Assembly (NCBI RefSeq): GCF_000203795.2
Contig: NW_006281114.1
Span: forward strand, 310,001-374,000
Direction of reading: 5' to 3'
Length of the DNA stretch: 64,000 nt
Source: Batrachochytrium dendrobatidis JAM81
Taxonomy: Eukaryota > Chytridiomycota > Chytridiomycetes > Rhizophydiales
Under the pieces are notes generated by a model that saw nothing but the letters and a program-made list of their open reading frames with translations, did not search any database and was not told the DNA's origin. Shown in pieces: positions 45,986 to 58,381 of the stretch. How positions within the stretch are numbered: the first letter of the stretch is position 1; the number at the start of each line of letters is the position of its first letter. The position numbers were made by a program, and so were the translations under genes.

Positions 45986-46521
45986 GATTTTCACGCAAGA
46001 TTGATGTTGATATCAATCCAATAGGAAAACAAACAAAAGCCGCTCAACTTTGATATCAGCATAACAATTGTTTTGAATTGCTTTCGTTTGCTAGTCTCGA
46101 TTCATTTGCAATCGTATTCATGTAAGATGGATCGTTTTTGTATTTATCTTGCAGTGATTGCTTTGGAATCAACAATGGCTGATATTCGCTATTTTTCCTA
46201 CTGAAAATTGGTTTCTTTTAGATATTCGCCCATCATATGATACACATTCAAACAGTACAATCCAGATATTGAGTTTGGCTGTTTTCAATCAAACTGTTAT
46301 CCTAGAATATCAGATACGCTCTAATTCAAAGTAAAGGCTGCAACGGTTGATTTCATGCCAATCTTGTTCACATTGTACGTGAATGCAATTGTAATCATAC
46401 CACTTGGATAAAAAACAGTAAATGTAAATCTGCTTATATAATAAATGAAGTATTGCCTTTATTTCAAATAGCATCGGTTATGCAACACCCATTTGCTCAC
46501 TTGTCTACACCTATTCATCGC
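45986..46521. other. Promoter region of XPO6 and 3' flank of CCT1, with an orphan open stretch
   Basis: About 535 bp. It contains a motif copy at 46113-46130 facing XPO6 and a weak copy at about 46371-46391 (GTACGTGAATGC) on the plus strand. On the plus strand 46223-46332, after a TTTTAG acceptor-like site, is open and reads like protein (QILSLAVFNQTVILEYQIRS), but I cannot join it to a start or an end. Confidence 0.45.
46113..46130 (-). promoter_or_regulatory. Copy of the TTTTACRTGAATACG motif upstream of exportin-6
   Basis: On the minus strand the core reads TCTTACATGAATACG, about 128 nt upstream of the XPO6 ATG and in the gene's orientation, at nearly the same distance as the copy before pICln. 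Confidence 0.6.
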
Positions 46522-49093
46522 TTAATGACCGTGGGGATCCTCTTGCTGAGGTTCGGGGTCAATTTTAATCATATCGCTACAAAACAAGTAGTAAAAAGTC
46601 GTCAGTATTTAAATTGACGAGTTCAGTGCCTGTCAATCTGTACTTGTATAACAACAGATCATCAAATACATGACAACTTACTCAATACGCAGCAACGCAA
46701 TGGCAGCCTCAGTGGCGGCTTTGAAAGACTTGACCTTGGACATGGCAGGCTCAATCACACCAGCCTTGAGATTGTCGCGAACCACACCATTGATCAAATC
46801 CAGACCCGACCATTTTAATGCCTTTTTAGCCTCATCAGCTCCTGGACTCTGAGCAGCATTATGGTATGCGCGAAGTTTAGCAATCAAATCAGTAGAATCT
46901 TTGGCGGCATTGACAGCTAGAGTTTTGGGAATGACAAGCAAAGAATTGGCAAATTCAGCAATAGCAAGTTGCTCGCGCGAAGCCTAGTTTGAAAGCAGTG
47001 TTAACGACGGAAAAGCATACATAGTAGGGATAGAAATGACAACGAATCAAGATGCAAACATACCAGAGTAGTGGCAAAGTTTTCAAGATAGATTGAAAGA
47101 GCAGCTTCTACACAACCACCTCCAGGAACAACAGTGTTGCTTTCAAGAGTGCGCTTTACAGCACAGAGACAATCGTGTACAGATCGCTCCATCTCATCCA
47201 GCATGTAGTCATTGGCACCACGTAGAATGATGGATGCAGAAGAGTGAACCTTGGTTCCTTTGACCAAGATGCATTCATCATCAGAAATGCGTTCTTGAAC
47301 AACTTCCTCAGCATGACCAAGATAAGATGCTTCAAAGGTTTCCTCGCCCTCCAGATTTGCGAGTGTAGAGATAAAAGTAGCTAACATGTGCATTAAAATC
47401 ATGGTCACATACGAATGAAACATACAAAGCTGATGAGCCATCTTATTCAAGAATAAATCATTCCAGTCAGTACTAAATCAAATCATTACCTCCAGTTGCC
47501 TTGGCAATGCGTTTAAGATCGTCCTTCTTGCAGCGACGAACAGCCATGGCTCCAGCCTCAACAAAAAGTTTGAGACAAAGATCGTCAATACCTTTAGTGG
47601 TCAGAATCACATTAGCACCGGCATCCAAAATCTTTTGAATACGCTCAGTAGTAATTTTAATTTCACGTTTACGAATATCTTCAAGCTTGTCGGGATCGTC
47701 AATTACAATGTGAACACCCAGATGCATGCGTGCCTTTTGCAAGTTGATGTCAAGGCAAGCAATTTTGGCACCTTGGATCCTAGTCTTCATAGCTACAATC
47801 AGGTAGGTAAAGTAATCAGTATGTGTGTAGAGTAGCATAATTGATAAAGTGCTCTAGTAAGCAAGATCCTATATACCTTGGGAAGCAACAGTACAGTTGA
47901 GAGCATAACCCTTGACTAGAGTACTTTCTTTGACACTTTTTCCATGTGCTTTAAGAATGTTGACAGCTTTGATGGGATACCTTGCTTCACCCTTTTCAGA
48001 GGTAGACTTGACAGCAGTCATGGCATCAACAACCATATTTGAAAAGAATTCGCTATCACTAGAGTTTGTGAGCAATACATGTTAGATTGGCAGTATTAAA
48101 CAAGATTTATGGGATATTCAGAGCAGCATAGAGTAATTAATCAGTCAAGCAGGAATAAAACATACGATCCAATGATCTTGGAGGACATGGAAGTCTTGGC
48201 AACATTGATCAAGCAGTCACGACCCAGACTTTCAACTTTGATGGCCATTTGCTCTGCAATAAACTTGACTGCTTCCTTACTAGCGAGCCTGTAACCAGTG
48301 ATGATGGTAGTAGGATGGATCTTGTTTTTGACCAGATCGTTTGCTCTCCGTAGCAATTCGGCAGCAACAATGACAACAGAAGTAGTGCCATCACCAACCT
48401 CCTTATCCTGCTGTTGAGCAAGTTCGACAAGAACCTTTGCAGCAGGATGTTCGACCTCGAGTAATTTGAGGATTGTAGCACCGTCATTAGAGATGGTTAC
48501 ATCCTAACAAGCAAATTAATGGTGTGCACGCAGATACAAACATTAGAATTCAAACCGGACAAGCGTTTACAATGAATGCAATGAGATTGAATAGATGGAA
48601 AGATAAAAGATTGATAGAACAGACAACTGTTTAGCAGTGGAATCTGGAATAATTAGAAAAAGAAGCGGAAGCGGAATAGCAACAAGAAGACGAGAGAAGC
48701 AAGCGGAAGGCAGATTTAAAGTTTTTTGACAACTACAGGACGATGATGAGTAAAGCAGTCATTGAGGATCAAGGTCATACACAGGACATTAGTTCATGCT
48801 ATAACACACTCGTGCTATAGCACACTCGACCATCACTTACACCAATGTCATCGACCAACATTTTATCCAGACCAACAGGACCGAGAGAACTCTTGACAAT
48901 GTTTGCAATAGACTGGACAGCAATGACTATAAAGCATTGGTAGTAAATATAGAATATTGGCAAGCGATACGTCAGCCAATGCAAGTTCAAGACAGTCGGA
49001 CAGATCTAATCAAGCAAGAATACCATTCTGTTGGCGCACTTCAGCACCAGAGACTCTCTGACCACCAATTGCAAGAGGGTTTGATTTAGACAT
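46522..49093 (-). CDS. CCT1: Chaperonin TRiC/CCT subunit alpha
   Basis: Minus strand, ATG at 49091-49093, TAA at 46522-46524, about nine exons, roughly 550 aa. The N-terminus [20 protein letters not shown] is followed by [37 protein letters not shown] (the nucleotide-binding GDGTT), [94 protein letters not shown] and [20 protein letters not shown]. These are specific to the alpha subunit (TCP1). It is part of the cytosolic double-ring chaperonin that folds actin and tubulin. The protein ends PQQEDPHGH. No anomaly seen. Confidence 0.95.
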
Positions 49094-49196
49094 GATAATG
49101 TATTGGACTGTAGCAAGATGTCGATCTCAGTTTGAGATTGGACGATGAAGAATTTCAAGTTTCTGATTTTTGATTTTTGAAGTTGGTCGCACTCAC

Positions 49197-51054
49197 ATGG
49201 ACTCGACTGGCATCAAACATCCTGCTGACTGGGACGAACTACAGAAACTGTCTGGATTGCTTTACGGCTCTTCCACTCCGTTAAACTCGGTTCATTCAAC
49301 CGAAAACTATCGTCATCACTCTTACATTCAATTCCTTTTGTATTGCATCTCAAAATTCTCGGCCATCTCCATATCAACTCCTATTGAAAATGCTCTTGTT
49401 CTCAAGGTATTGAATGATCATTCGTTTTGGTTTCTATTGCGTTTTACTGAATCACTTGCTTGGTATTGTTCATATAGCAAGTTCAATATGTTCCATCCGA
49501 TACTTTTATTGAGCAAATGCAATCATCGGATCGTTATTGTCAGACTTCTCCGCGTATCGATCCACAATCTGACAAATACGATCGTCAATCCACTAATGTA
49601 TGTTCACGCTGTTGTAGTGTTGCTTGTCTTGGTACATTGATTTAATCTTGACTGTTTTAAACTGTTGAATAGGATACTTGTCTTAGCGATGATGGTAGCA
49701 GTAAAGAGGATCAGAGTAGTGTTCCTGATATTGATGATGATCAAAGCTATTTTGACGCAGAGGAATACGCTGCACAATTGAATGACAGTCTTGTCGAATC
49801 TACTCTTCATCGTACTGAAAAAAACTCCATTTTACAATCATCTGCCGCAGATGCTTCCGGTTATCTTCTTCAAACTTCGTTTTCAGATGACGATCCTACA
49901 CGACCACAGTATCAGCTTCCTATTCTAGATACTGGCACTTTGGATACCATTTTTCGTATTCTACTACACAATGACGAAGGATTTACTTCTCTTTGGAAAG
50001 GTAGTTGCAGATCTTTTACTTGCCTGTTTTGGAAATTGGTTTTGACATTTAAACACATTGCTTTATCTCTAGGAAACAATGCAAATTTTTTAAGAGATCT
50101 GCTGTTTGCTTGGACACAACCTACTACAAATGATGTTTTGGCTTCGTTTCTCAATATTCCCTTGGATGATATCCAGTTGTCTTATTCTGAAAATCCAATC
50201 CCTCAAGCAGGTCTTTTACTAGCTAGCCACGCTATTTGCGGTGTACTATTTAGTCCGTTAGAATTGATTCAAACCAGGTAATAGCATACACGCTCAATCA
50301 TTTCGTTTTAAATGTGAGTGTAAACCAAATGGTTTAGTACTATTTTACTGATTCACATGCTATCATTAGACAAATTGTTCAAACGTCAAGTAGATATCAT
50401 CGTAAATATAGATATATATCAAGCACACTTTACACAGTACTGAGGGAAGAGTTTCCCGACAAACCTTTTGGCATATTTTTTTCTTGTAATCTGCTGTTTC
50501 CTACTCTTGCATTTCATACTCTCAATCCAATTTTCAAGTTTCTTGGTCCGTTGATCATTGACAGGGGACTTGGTTTAGATCAGCAAGAAAGTCCTTTTTC
50601 CTATTTGTTTTGTGAAATGGCATTTGGATTGCTGGAACTGATTGTTATGCTTCCTATTGAAACGGTACGTAAAAGACTCATGTGTCAAGTAGTGCGTCGT
50701 ATGCCACATTTGCAGCCCAATCCTCAGAAACTTGGTATGCGTGAATGCGAATACAAAACTGTGGTACAAACCTCGCCTGTTCCTTATGTAGGAATCTTGG
50801 ACTGTGTGTATCGCATTATTATTGAAGAAGGTGGACCTCGATCATCAAAAAGAAATCCTACTTTATCAAAACAACATTCTCGATTTAAACGGAATCGACA
50901 ATCGACGACCAGATTCAAGAAGCAATCTGATGAATGGAACCCAATTTGGCGGGTTTCTGGTTTATATCGTGGAATTTCTGCAAGACTGGTTGCAAGTATT
51001 TCCGTAGCAATTTTGCAAACGATTGTAAGATGCATTGAGATTAATTATGAGTAA
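49197..51054 (+). CDS. UGO1: Ugo1/SLC25A46-like mitochondrial outer-membrane fusion protein
   Basis: Plus strand from the ATG at 49197 with exons ending in the TAA at 51052-51054. The N-terminal 180 residues are acidic and polar. Degenerate mitochondrial-carrier repeats follow: SLWKGNNANFLRD, GLLLASHAICGVLFSPLELIQTR, LLELIVMLPIETVRKRLMCQ and WRVSGLYRGISARLVASIS. The carrier motifs PLELIQTR and PIETVRKRL are recognisable, but the set is incomplete, as in Ugo1, which links Fzo1 and Mgm1 in mitochondrial fusion. The intron 50001-50072 is 72 nt, a multiple of three, with no stop codon; splicing it gives the carrier-like LWKGN, retaining it would insert 24 residues. SLC25A46 is the animal relative. 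Confidence 0.75.
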
Positions 51055-51372
51055 TAATAACACAAAATATATACAACATTTGGATATTGTTTTATGGTTG
51101 ACTTGCTATTTAGTGTAAATGGAAGACTTATAAACAAATCATCAGATACAAATCTGAATGACTTGATTGTAGCAGATGATATGGTTGATAGTTACGAGTG
51201 TATTCATGTAAAATAAAAGAATCAAAACACAACAATGAATGTACACATCTTTATTGAGAATGCCAAAACAGTCAATCTATCACTGGATTCAGACGTGGTG
51301 ATTGTGCAATGCATGACTATGCCAAAAAGTAAAAGTTTAATTGTATCTTATGAATGTTGTGAACCAGTCTTG
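51055..51372. other. Spacer between convergent UGO1 and MOCS2A
   Basis: About 320 bp. It contains an AATAAA polyadenylation-like signal for MOCS2A near 51250 (minus strand) and an isolated motif copy at 51199-51219. No exon seen. Confidence 0.5.
51199..51219 (-). promoter_or_regulatory. Copy of the TTTTACRTGAATACG motif without an obvious target gene
   Basis: On the minus strand it reads ATTTTACATGAATACAC. It lies between two convergent genes, so it does not fit a simple promoter role unless a small minus-strand transcript exists there. Confidence 0.45.
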
Positions 51373-51737
51373 TCATCCACCACTGACGGGAGGAATTACA
51401 GCAATCTCATCACCATCTCTGATCTGCACATATTCACCATCTTCTAGTAATCCCTGTTTGTCCACATAAGACATATTAACAGCAATCATGCTTGATTCCA
51501 AAATCTGTAAAATAGAAGGATGTTTTGCAGTGAGAGCCTCGATCAACTGTGGCATAGATACAGTTGAGCCAGGTAGAATGAGATGATCCATTTCCAGTCC
51601 AACAAGCTCTCTACCACTCGCAAAGAACAAGACTTTGACCTATACCATGATTAGTTAGTAAACTCATTTATCCAGTAAAGTTGATTCAATAGGATGAGTA
51701 TAGTTTTACAAACAGTAGTGATGAGACATGCCTGCAT
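51373..51737 (-). CDS. MOCS2A: Molybdopterin synthase small subunit (MoaD/MOCS2A)
   Basis: Minus strand: the main exon 51373-51639 joins a 6-nt first coding exon (ATGCAG, 51732-51737) through an intron with a GC donor (CAG|GCATGT). The product is 90 aa. VKVLFFASGREL opens the ubiquitin-like fold; DGDEIAVIPPVSGG ends in the double glycine that becomes a thiocarboxylate and donates sulfur to precursor Z in molybdenum-cofactor synthesis. Human MOCS2A ends DEIAVIPPISGG. I chose the ATG at 51737 because it places the family's start (M-Q-V-K-V-L) correctly, and no in-frame ATG exists inside the main exon before the first strand. A longer leader exon remains possible. Confidence 0.88.
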
Positions 51738-51866
51738 TCCAACAATTTGAATAGAAACAAGTGAATCAATACCAGATTGATGAGTAGCTTGGAGTGTGGG
51801 TCAGATAAGAAATACCAACTTGACAGTCTTTTCATTATCCAAGCCATACCAACTTCAACCCTTTCA

Positions 51867-52523
51867 ATGGCCAGTAACGCATCCTTTCGGTCTGGAACCT
51901 TTGATCCTGCCATGCTTGTTGGCCAGATAATTGCTATGCAGTGCAGCTATTATCTCTGTCTCTCAACTGTGGTGTTCTTGTTTGCTCTCCTCACTGGCGC
52001 TCCCACCAATCTTCATCAACTGCTGTCCTTTAGTGAAATCGATCCTTCCACTGCTCTTGGATGGAGTCTGTTCTTTGCCTTTCTGGTTGCTGCTTCCATC
52101 TCGTATGTACTCACTGTAGTTGATGTATGACCCATTCAACCCACTTTTAGCTTATCCTGCATGTCTTATTCTACACATTCTTTTTAAAGATGCTTTTTTA
52201 TGCTCATCATCGTCGAACGTGCACGACTCTGTCTGGACTTTGCATGCACTCTGCATATCCTTCATTGGCTACTTGTCTCCATCTATAGTGGAAGGTCTCC
52301 AAACAGTTTGATTTGGTGGGTTTTACTAGCAGGATCTACTGCCATGGTCTCTTTTGGTGGTGAGTATCTATGTTTATGGCGCGAACTGGAACCTATTCCA
52401 TTAAGTACTGCTGGACCTTCTGCTGGATCAGACGGACGATCCAGCAGAAGACGGAGATCTGATTTGGATCCTGATAGTATCGAGTTGGAGAAACTGAATC
52501 CAACCAGCAATAACAATCGATAA
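51867..52523 (+). CDS. SYS1: Golgi membrane protein SYS1
   Basis: Exons 51867-52102 and 52190-52523 give about 190 aa. The start FRSGTFDPAMLVGQIIAMQCSYYL matches the Sys1 N-terminus (SYVWDPLLILSQIVLMQ). Four membrane segments are visible (residues about 18-40, 65-90, 95-115 and 125-150). After them come LDFACTLHILHWLLVSIY and GGEYLCLWRELEPIPL, the family's conserved GEYLCMRTEL end. Sys1 sits in the trans-Golgi and recruits Arl3/ARFRP1 for vesicle tethering. The C-terminal 40 residues are polar and arginine-rich (GRSSRRRRSD). The gene is divergent from MOCS2A, about 130 bp apart. Confidence 0.88.
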
Positions 52524-52688
52524 TGATTGAATCTCGTGCTTGAAACTAGGACCATCAATAATAGTTTATTATAGAATACTCCGTGACGATTTATTCATTG
52601 CAGGAGTTGACTTGGATTCGATCTGTTCTTTACACATCTGTTGATCAACTAGAAATTTCAACCTTGATAGTTTATTAAACATCCAATC

Positions 52689-55600
52689 ATGTCTGCTAGC
52701 AACTCTTTTGGAAACTACACAGGGTTTGGTGTGCCTAATGGCAGTAGTACTGCTTCCAGCAGCAATGCCAGCAGTACCGAACGCACTCAGATATCAGACT
52801 TTTCATACTGTCTTTCCTCTGAGCTGGATATCAACGTTGTATTTAAAATGTAATCCATATTGGAAACAGAACTGCTGTTCAGCAAAACATGCTCATTCAC
52901 AACTAACTCGTCTTGCTGGATCATTGTTTATGGCTGATATCCACTGAAACTCAACCCATATGTAGTGGAAGTATTGAGGGTTACAGACCCAAGGTTGCCT
53001 TGTCCAGAATGCTCAAGGATCCGTACTTGAGAGTTGGTCCAGATTGTGATGCCAGTCTAGACAGTGCATCTGGAACTGACATCTACATCAGTATTCAACC
53101 TTTTGCTGAAAATAAACCGTTAGCACTTCCAATCAGAACAAGCTTTAAACCTATGGAAAGAACTGTCCAGTAAGTCGTCAAGTGCATTCCGAATACCCCC
53201 GGTTGTGCACTTGGCAGTCCTACAACCGTTGGCTAAACATATAACACATTCAATTATGCTATCTACCAGGTGGGACGAATGGATCGAGTTGCCTTTAAAG
53301 TACAGTAATATGCCTGCAACAACTCAGCTGGCGTTCACCCTTTGGGATGTATATGCTCCACGAAAGCCGATCGCTATTGGCGGAACTACCTTTCCATTAT
53401 TTGGAAAAAGCAAGTACGTGCAGAGTATCACTAATAGTAAATGTTCAACTATGCTGTGGGTGTTGATGGTCCAACACTTCAAGTTTAACTTGCTTGATCA
53501 ATCAATTTAGTACACTTCGAAAAGGAAAACACAAACTCTATTTATCGCCTTGGATGGAAGCAGATGGGTCCACACCAACAAAAACTCCACCAAAAATGGG
53601 AAAATCAACAGAAATGGATCGAATCGAAAAGGTAAAATGTTGAGTGATTTGACCTTGCGCATACTTGTCTTTCAACTCAAGAGTTAACCATTGCTTTAAA
53701 CTTGTCCTCGTGTACATCATCATTAGGTGATGCGTAAATATCAGCGCGATGACATCCCAAAGCTGGATTGGGTTGATCAGCTAACATTTTGTGAAATTGA
53801 ACGAATCAAAGCTGTAAGTGGTTTATTCACCTACAATCTAGAGTCTAAACACCCATTAATTGTGATGCTGAATATCCAATATTTAGAACGAAACTGCTAC
53901 ACTCCGTAATCTGTATTTATACATTGACTTGCCGCAGTTTGACTTTCCTATTGTGTTCAATGAAAAGGTAATGCTATGTTGCAAAACTACCGTGCACATT
54001 GTGTCAGCTAAACACTTTAAATCTGGCATGTCTGGATTCAAATGATACTATATAGGAGTATCATTTTGCATTAAATGTGGTTCTGCGATCTCTCGACTCA
54101 AAACTAGTCTCGATTTTCGACCCTGAATCACTCAATGAAAATCCCATAGAAAACAAACATCGCAAACTTGCTCGTAGTCATCGAAACGGACCACTTGATC
54201 GCGAATTAAAGCCAAATGCTAAACTTCGAGATGATTTAAACGTGAGTTTATCCTGTCCTTATCCACTATACATTGACCCACAGCTACAGTTGAAATACAG
54301 AAAATACAAATTTGTTTTATTGATATATATATTTGCTGATGCGATAGAAAATTCTTCGGTATTCTCCCACAAAAACACTAACAGCTGAAGAAAAGGATCT
54401 GCTATGGAAGTTTCGTTTTTATCTCACTCGAGACAAAAAAGTATGCTTTACTCTCTGCACCGATGCTTTGTTAAAGCAAGAATTGTAGTGGTTGATGGTG
54501 TAATGTTAACTTTGATTCATTTTCTGTAGGCTTTAACAAAATTCTTAAAATGTGTCATATGGACCGATCCAACCGAGGCTAAGCAAGCAGTGGAACTTCT
54601 TAATGTTTGGGTTGATATTGATGTCGAGGACGCATTGGAATTATTGGGTCCAACATTTTCAGACACCAATGTTCGAAGTTTTGCCGTATTTCAACTAAAA
54701 AAAGCCGATGATGAGGTGCGTATATAGACTGTATTGACTTGGGCACTGCGTTGTATTAAAAGGCATTGGGTAGTGATTTTGAGATGAATGCCTAATTGAC
54801 TTTTGGAGTGTAGGAATTACAATTATATCTGCTGCAGCTTGTACAAGCACTTAAATTTGAGTATCTTGAAAAAAAAGTATCGATTCTTGAATCTCCATTG
54901 GTTGAGTTTCTCATTGAGCGAGGAATTCAAAATCCAATTCTTGGAAACTATCTTCATTGGTAAATTTGCAACTATGTTATTACAGTATCTGTTTTTTATG
55001 CGAGTTTAGATTTCAGAATCATGTTTGCACATGGTTTAAAATATCCAACGTAAACTAATCCAACATTTAGGTACTTGATGGTAGAATGCGAAGACAAGGT
55101 CATTGGCAAGATATATGCCAAAGTGGCTTTTCAATATATGACTGCAATGATAGAGGTAATGCTGTTTGACGTGGCGATTATTGATGAGCTGTAAATATTG
55201 ACATGTTTTTGTTTAGACTCCTGATGGTGTTCATCGCCGAGATATTTTAAGAAGACAAGGAGAGCTTGTAGCTACAATTGCGCGCATTTCAAAAGAACTT
55301 CGGACTGGAAAAGAACCACGGCCTAGAAAGGTATCTTGAGCTACATACGATTGGATTTTCTATTGTATTTGAGTTAAATCTACAAGAAACTCACACTACT
55401 TTTTGGTCAACCAGATTGAAAAGTTGCGAGAGTTTATTGCAGATTCCAAGAATGGATTGTTGTCGTTTCCTCCACTTCCACTTCCTTTGGATGCACAAAT
55501 TCAGGTGACGGGGCTGATTCCAGGTATTTTTATTTTATTTGTCTTGAATGGCTTTGATTTTCTAACGTGTCTGCCCATTGAATATGTTGAAATTCAGAAA

Positions 55601-56684
55601 AAGCAAATGTGTTTAAATCTCAACTGCTTCCACTTCACTTGACATTTTCGTGTCTTGACGGATCAGAGTATTCCATTATTTTCAAAACAGGCGATGACTT
55701 GCGACAAGATCAGTTGGTTGTTCAAATCATCATGCTCATGGACAAGTTACTGCGAAAAGAGAATCTTGATTTGAGACTCACTCCTTACAAAGTGCTTGCT
55801 ACTGGACCAGACCATGGTACACATGTTTGATTTTAAAAATGGTAAATGTGATGTATACTCAAGTTTTATTTTTATAAAATGCAGGAATGCTGCAGTTTGT
55901 TCGTGCTCAAGCCATTGCAAGTATTCTTGCCGATTATGGAAACAGTATTATGCCGTTTATGAAGAGTGGAGATTTGGATTCAACAGAGATATCTCCTCAA
56001 ACAATGGATACATACATTCGTAGTACAGGTTAGAATGACACTATTATGCAATATAGAATGTTTATAATGGTAATACTGATGAATATATGTGTCACGATAC
56101 TTTTGTAAACCATTAGCTGGATACTGTGTTATTACGTATCTACTTGGAATTGGCGATCGTCATTTAGATAATCTGCTTTTGACTAGGGAAGGCAATCTTA
56201 TCCACATTGACTTTGGATTTATTCTTGGTCGCGATCCCAAGCCCTTTCCACCGCCTATGAAACTATGTAAAGAGATGGTAGAAGCAATGGGTGGGGCCAT
56301 GTCATCCAACTACCAAAAATTCAAGTCGTATATATTTATAGCGTTTAACAGTCTACGTAAATCAGCCAATCTTATTCTCAATTTATTTTCTTTAATGGTC
56401 AATGCAAACATCCCTGATATTGCTATTGAGCCAGATAAAGCAGTATGGAAGGTGAGTTGACTGCAATAGCATATGCTTTGTATGGGTAGCAGTGTGGTTT
56501 TTAATCTTTCAATCCTAAATATCATATGGTTATTGTCATTTAGGTGCAAGAACGGTTTCGACTGGATCTCAATGATGAAGAAGCAATTCAATTTATTCAG
56601 GCACTTGTGATTGAAAGTGTTGGTGCATTCTTTCCACAAGTCATGGAACAACTTCACAAAGTTGCTCAATTATGGCGTAGTTGA
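52689..56684 (+). CDS. VPS34: Class III phosphatidylinositol 3-kinase VPS34
   Basis: Plus strand from the ATG at 52689 (exon 1 52689-52849, exon 2 from 52966) to the TGA at 56682-56684, about 15 exons. A Ser/Asn-rich leader precedes the C2 domain ([52 protein letters not shown]). The helical accessory domain follows ([38 protein letters not shown]). The kinase domain has [29 protein letters not shown] (catalytic loop DRHLDN), [14 protein letters not shown] (activation DFG) and the C-terminal helix ending VAQLWRS. Vps34 makes PI3P on endosomes and autophagosomes with Vps15 and Beclin/Atg6. All catalytic motifs are intact. Confidence 0.95.
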
Positions 56685-57073
56685 TTTCATAATTGTACTT
56701 TGCAGAATCCGTATCAATAAATATAAATTTTATGATGTCTGAAAAGAGCTTTTAGTGAATCAGTATATGCGACTTGATATATAAAAGTGATTTTTGATGA
56801 TTTTGTTTACAACTGGTGATATCTGCCGATTGTCGTCCGACTAAATACTATTTTGTAATACATTCAAGATTTGATTGAATGTGTGTACATGCTTTCCACT
56901 GTTTTATTTTCATTCTGATTTTTAAATTTGGCTCGACACAGTAGCAACAATCAATATTTGGACTGAATGGAATTTCAAGTCAATATTTTCAACTGGTTAA
57001 AAATCGAATTTTCTTGTTTAGCAATCTACGAAACCGTCAATAATTCTTACTACAACGCACAACTCTTTAAAGA
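56685..57073. other. Intergenic spacer before CBP3
   Basis: About 390 bp, AT-rich. No motif copy, exon or RNA gene recognised. Confidence 0.55.
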
Positions 57074-58274
57074 ATGATATTTCGTCAGTACAGTATTTTA
57101 AAACAGACAAAGTGTTTGTACAATGCAACCCTATCACACTCAATGGACATGATGCCTTTATCAATGAGATCGACTATTGGAAAATTGATTCATACTTGGA
57201 CAGCAATTTCTGTAACACCTCATGCTGTTGGATTATCTGTTCGATCACTTCATTCAACATGTACTGCCAAGTCAAACACAACTTTGGGTGTAAGATTACT
57301 ATTGTATTTGTGTATAGTTTGACAGGATATTATGGCTTGTTTTTTTTACTGTCATGCATCGCTGTTGGATCGACATTCATCATGATTGCTAATTCTGATT
57401 GCTACAGCAAGAGCTTCCTTATCCAGATGGACTTTCCAAGCTATTAAATCCAGTAGGATATCTCAAGTGGAAGATGAATGTGATTGATAATGCTCGTGCC
57501 AATTACGAGCATTGTTCTGCGCAGTTTGAGCAGCAACCCGATTTTGTCAAATGTAAGAATGGAGGGCTTCGATCGTCTTACATTGAATGATGTAGCATGA
57601 ATCCATTTGGAATGGGATGGCTTCGGGTGCCTAATCTTTGATGTTTTCAGCACTGGGTCTAGATGAAAGTTTTCAAGGCTGGTTTAGCATGACCATTCTG
57701 CATGTATGGATTTTAAATGCACGCTTGAGGGGAGAAGGTGCTAACGGAAAGGATATGAAGCAAGAGGTGTTTAATCACATTTGGCTCGATGTTGAAATCA
57801 AGCTGCATCAAGCTGGAGTAAGTCACGGCCATTTTAATTTATGTTAATCATATTCCTGGCAATGCAATACTACCAAATCTAGCAATCGCTACTAATTCAT
57901 GTATTTCTAAATCGACTTTTAACAGGTCAAGACTCGAATCTCTCAAATCACATCTGGTCTTCTCGATTCATACTATGGACAAACTCTTGCATACGATGAG
58001 GGTATCTACTATGGAGATTCTATTCTTGCTGCAGCACTTTGGAGGTAATTCTAGAGTATCTTGTTGGTGTATTACTTTACCCATCTGATTTTGACAATTG
58101 GGTCGAATAACTGTATAAAATAGGAACTTCTTTGGAGGAAAAGATGTAAATGCTGTACAACTTCTCAAATTAATTGAATATACTCGACGACAGCTCGTAC
58201 ATGTGGAACAAACTTCGCTTGATGATATCCTCAGTGGCAAATTCCAATTTCTCCCAGCTTCTCCTTTAGCATGA
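57074..58274 (+). CDS. CBP3: Cytochrome bc1 assembly factor CBP3/UQCC1
   Basis: Exon 1 57074-57289, then four exons to the TGA at 58272-58274. A basic Ser/Thr-rich presequence (about 70 residues) is followed by the ubiquinol-cytochrome-c chaperone domain: WFSMTILHVWILNARLRGEG, EVFNHIWLDVEIKLHQAGV, then SYYGQTLAYDEGIYYGDSILAAALWRNFFGGK, ending YTRRQLVHVEQTSLDDILSG and FQFLP. Cbp3 with Cbp6 binds the mitoribosome exit and newly made cytochrome b in the matrix, and starts complex III assembly. The donor GTAAGA at 57290 was chosen over GTGTAA because only it keeps QELPYPDGL in frame. Length and domain are normal. Confidence 0.88.
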
Positions 58275-58381
58275 ATTTGAATAAACCCATCAAAAATTCT
58301 TAAATTCAAGTCTAGCAGTCATTGTTTTATATAGTCGATTATCAGGTCAGAGGATGCATAGTTGTGACGTAGTGCTGCGTT

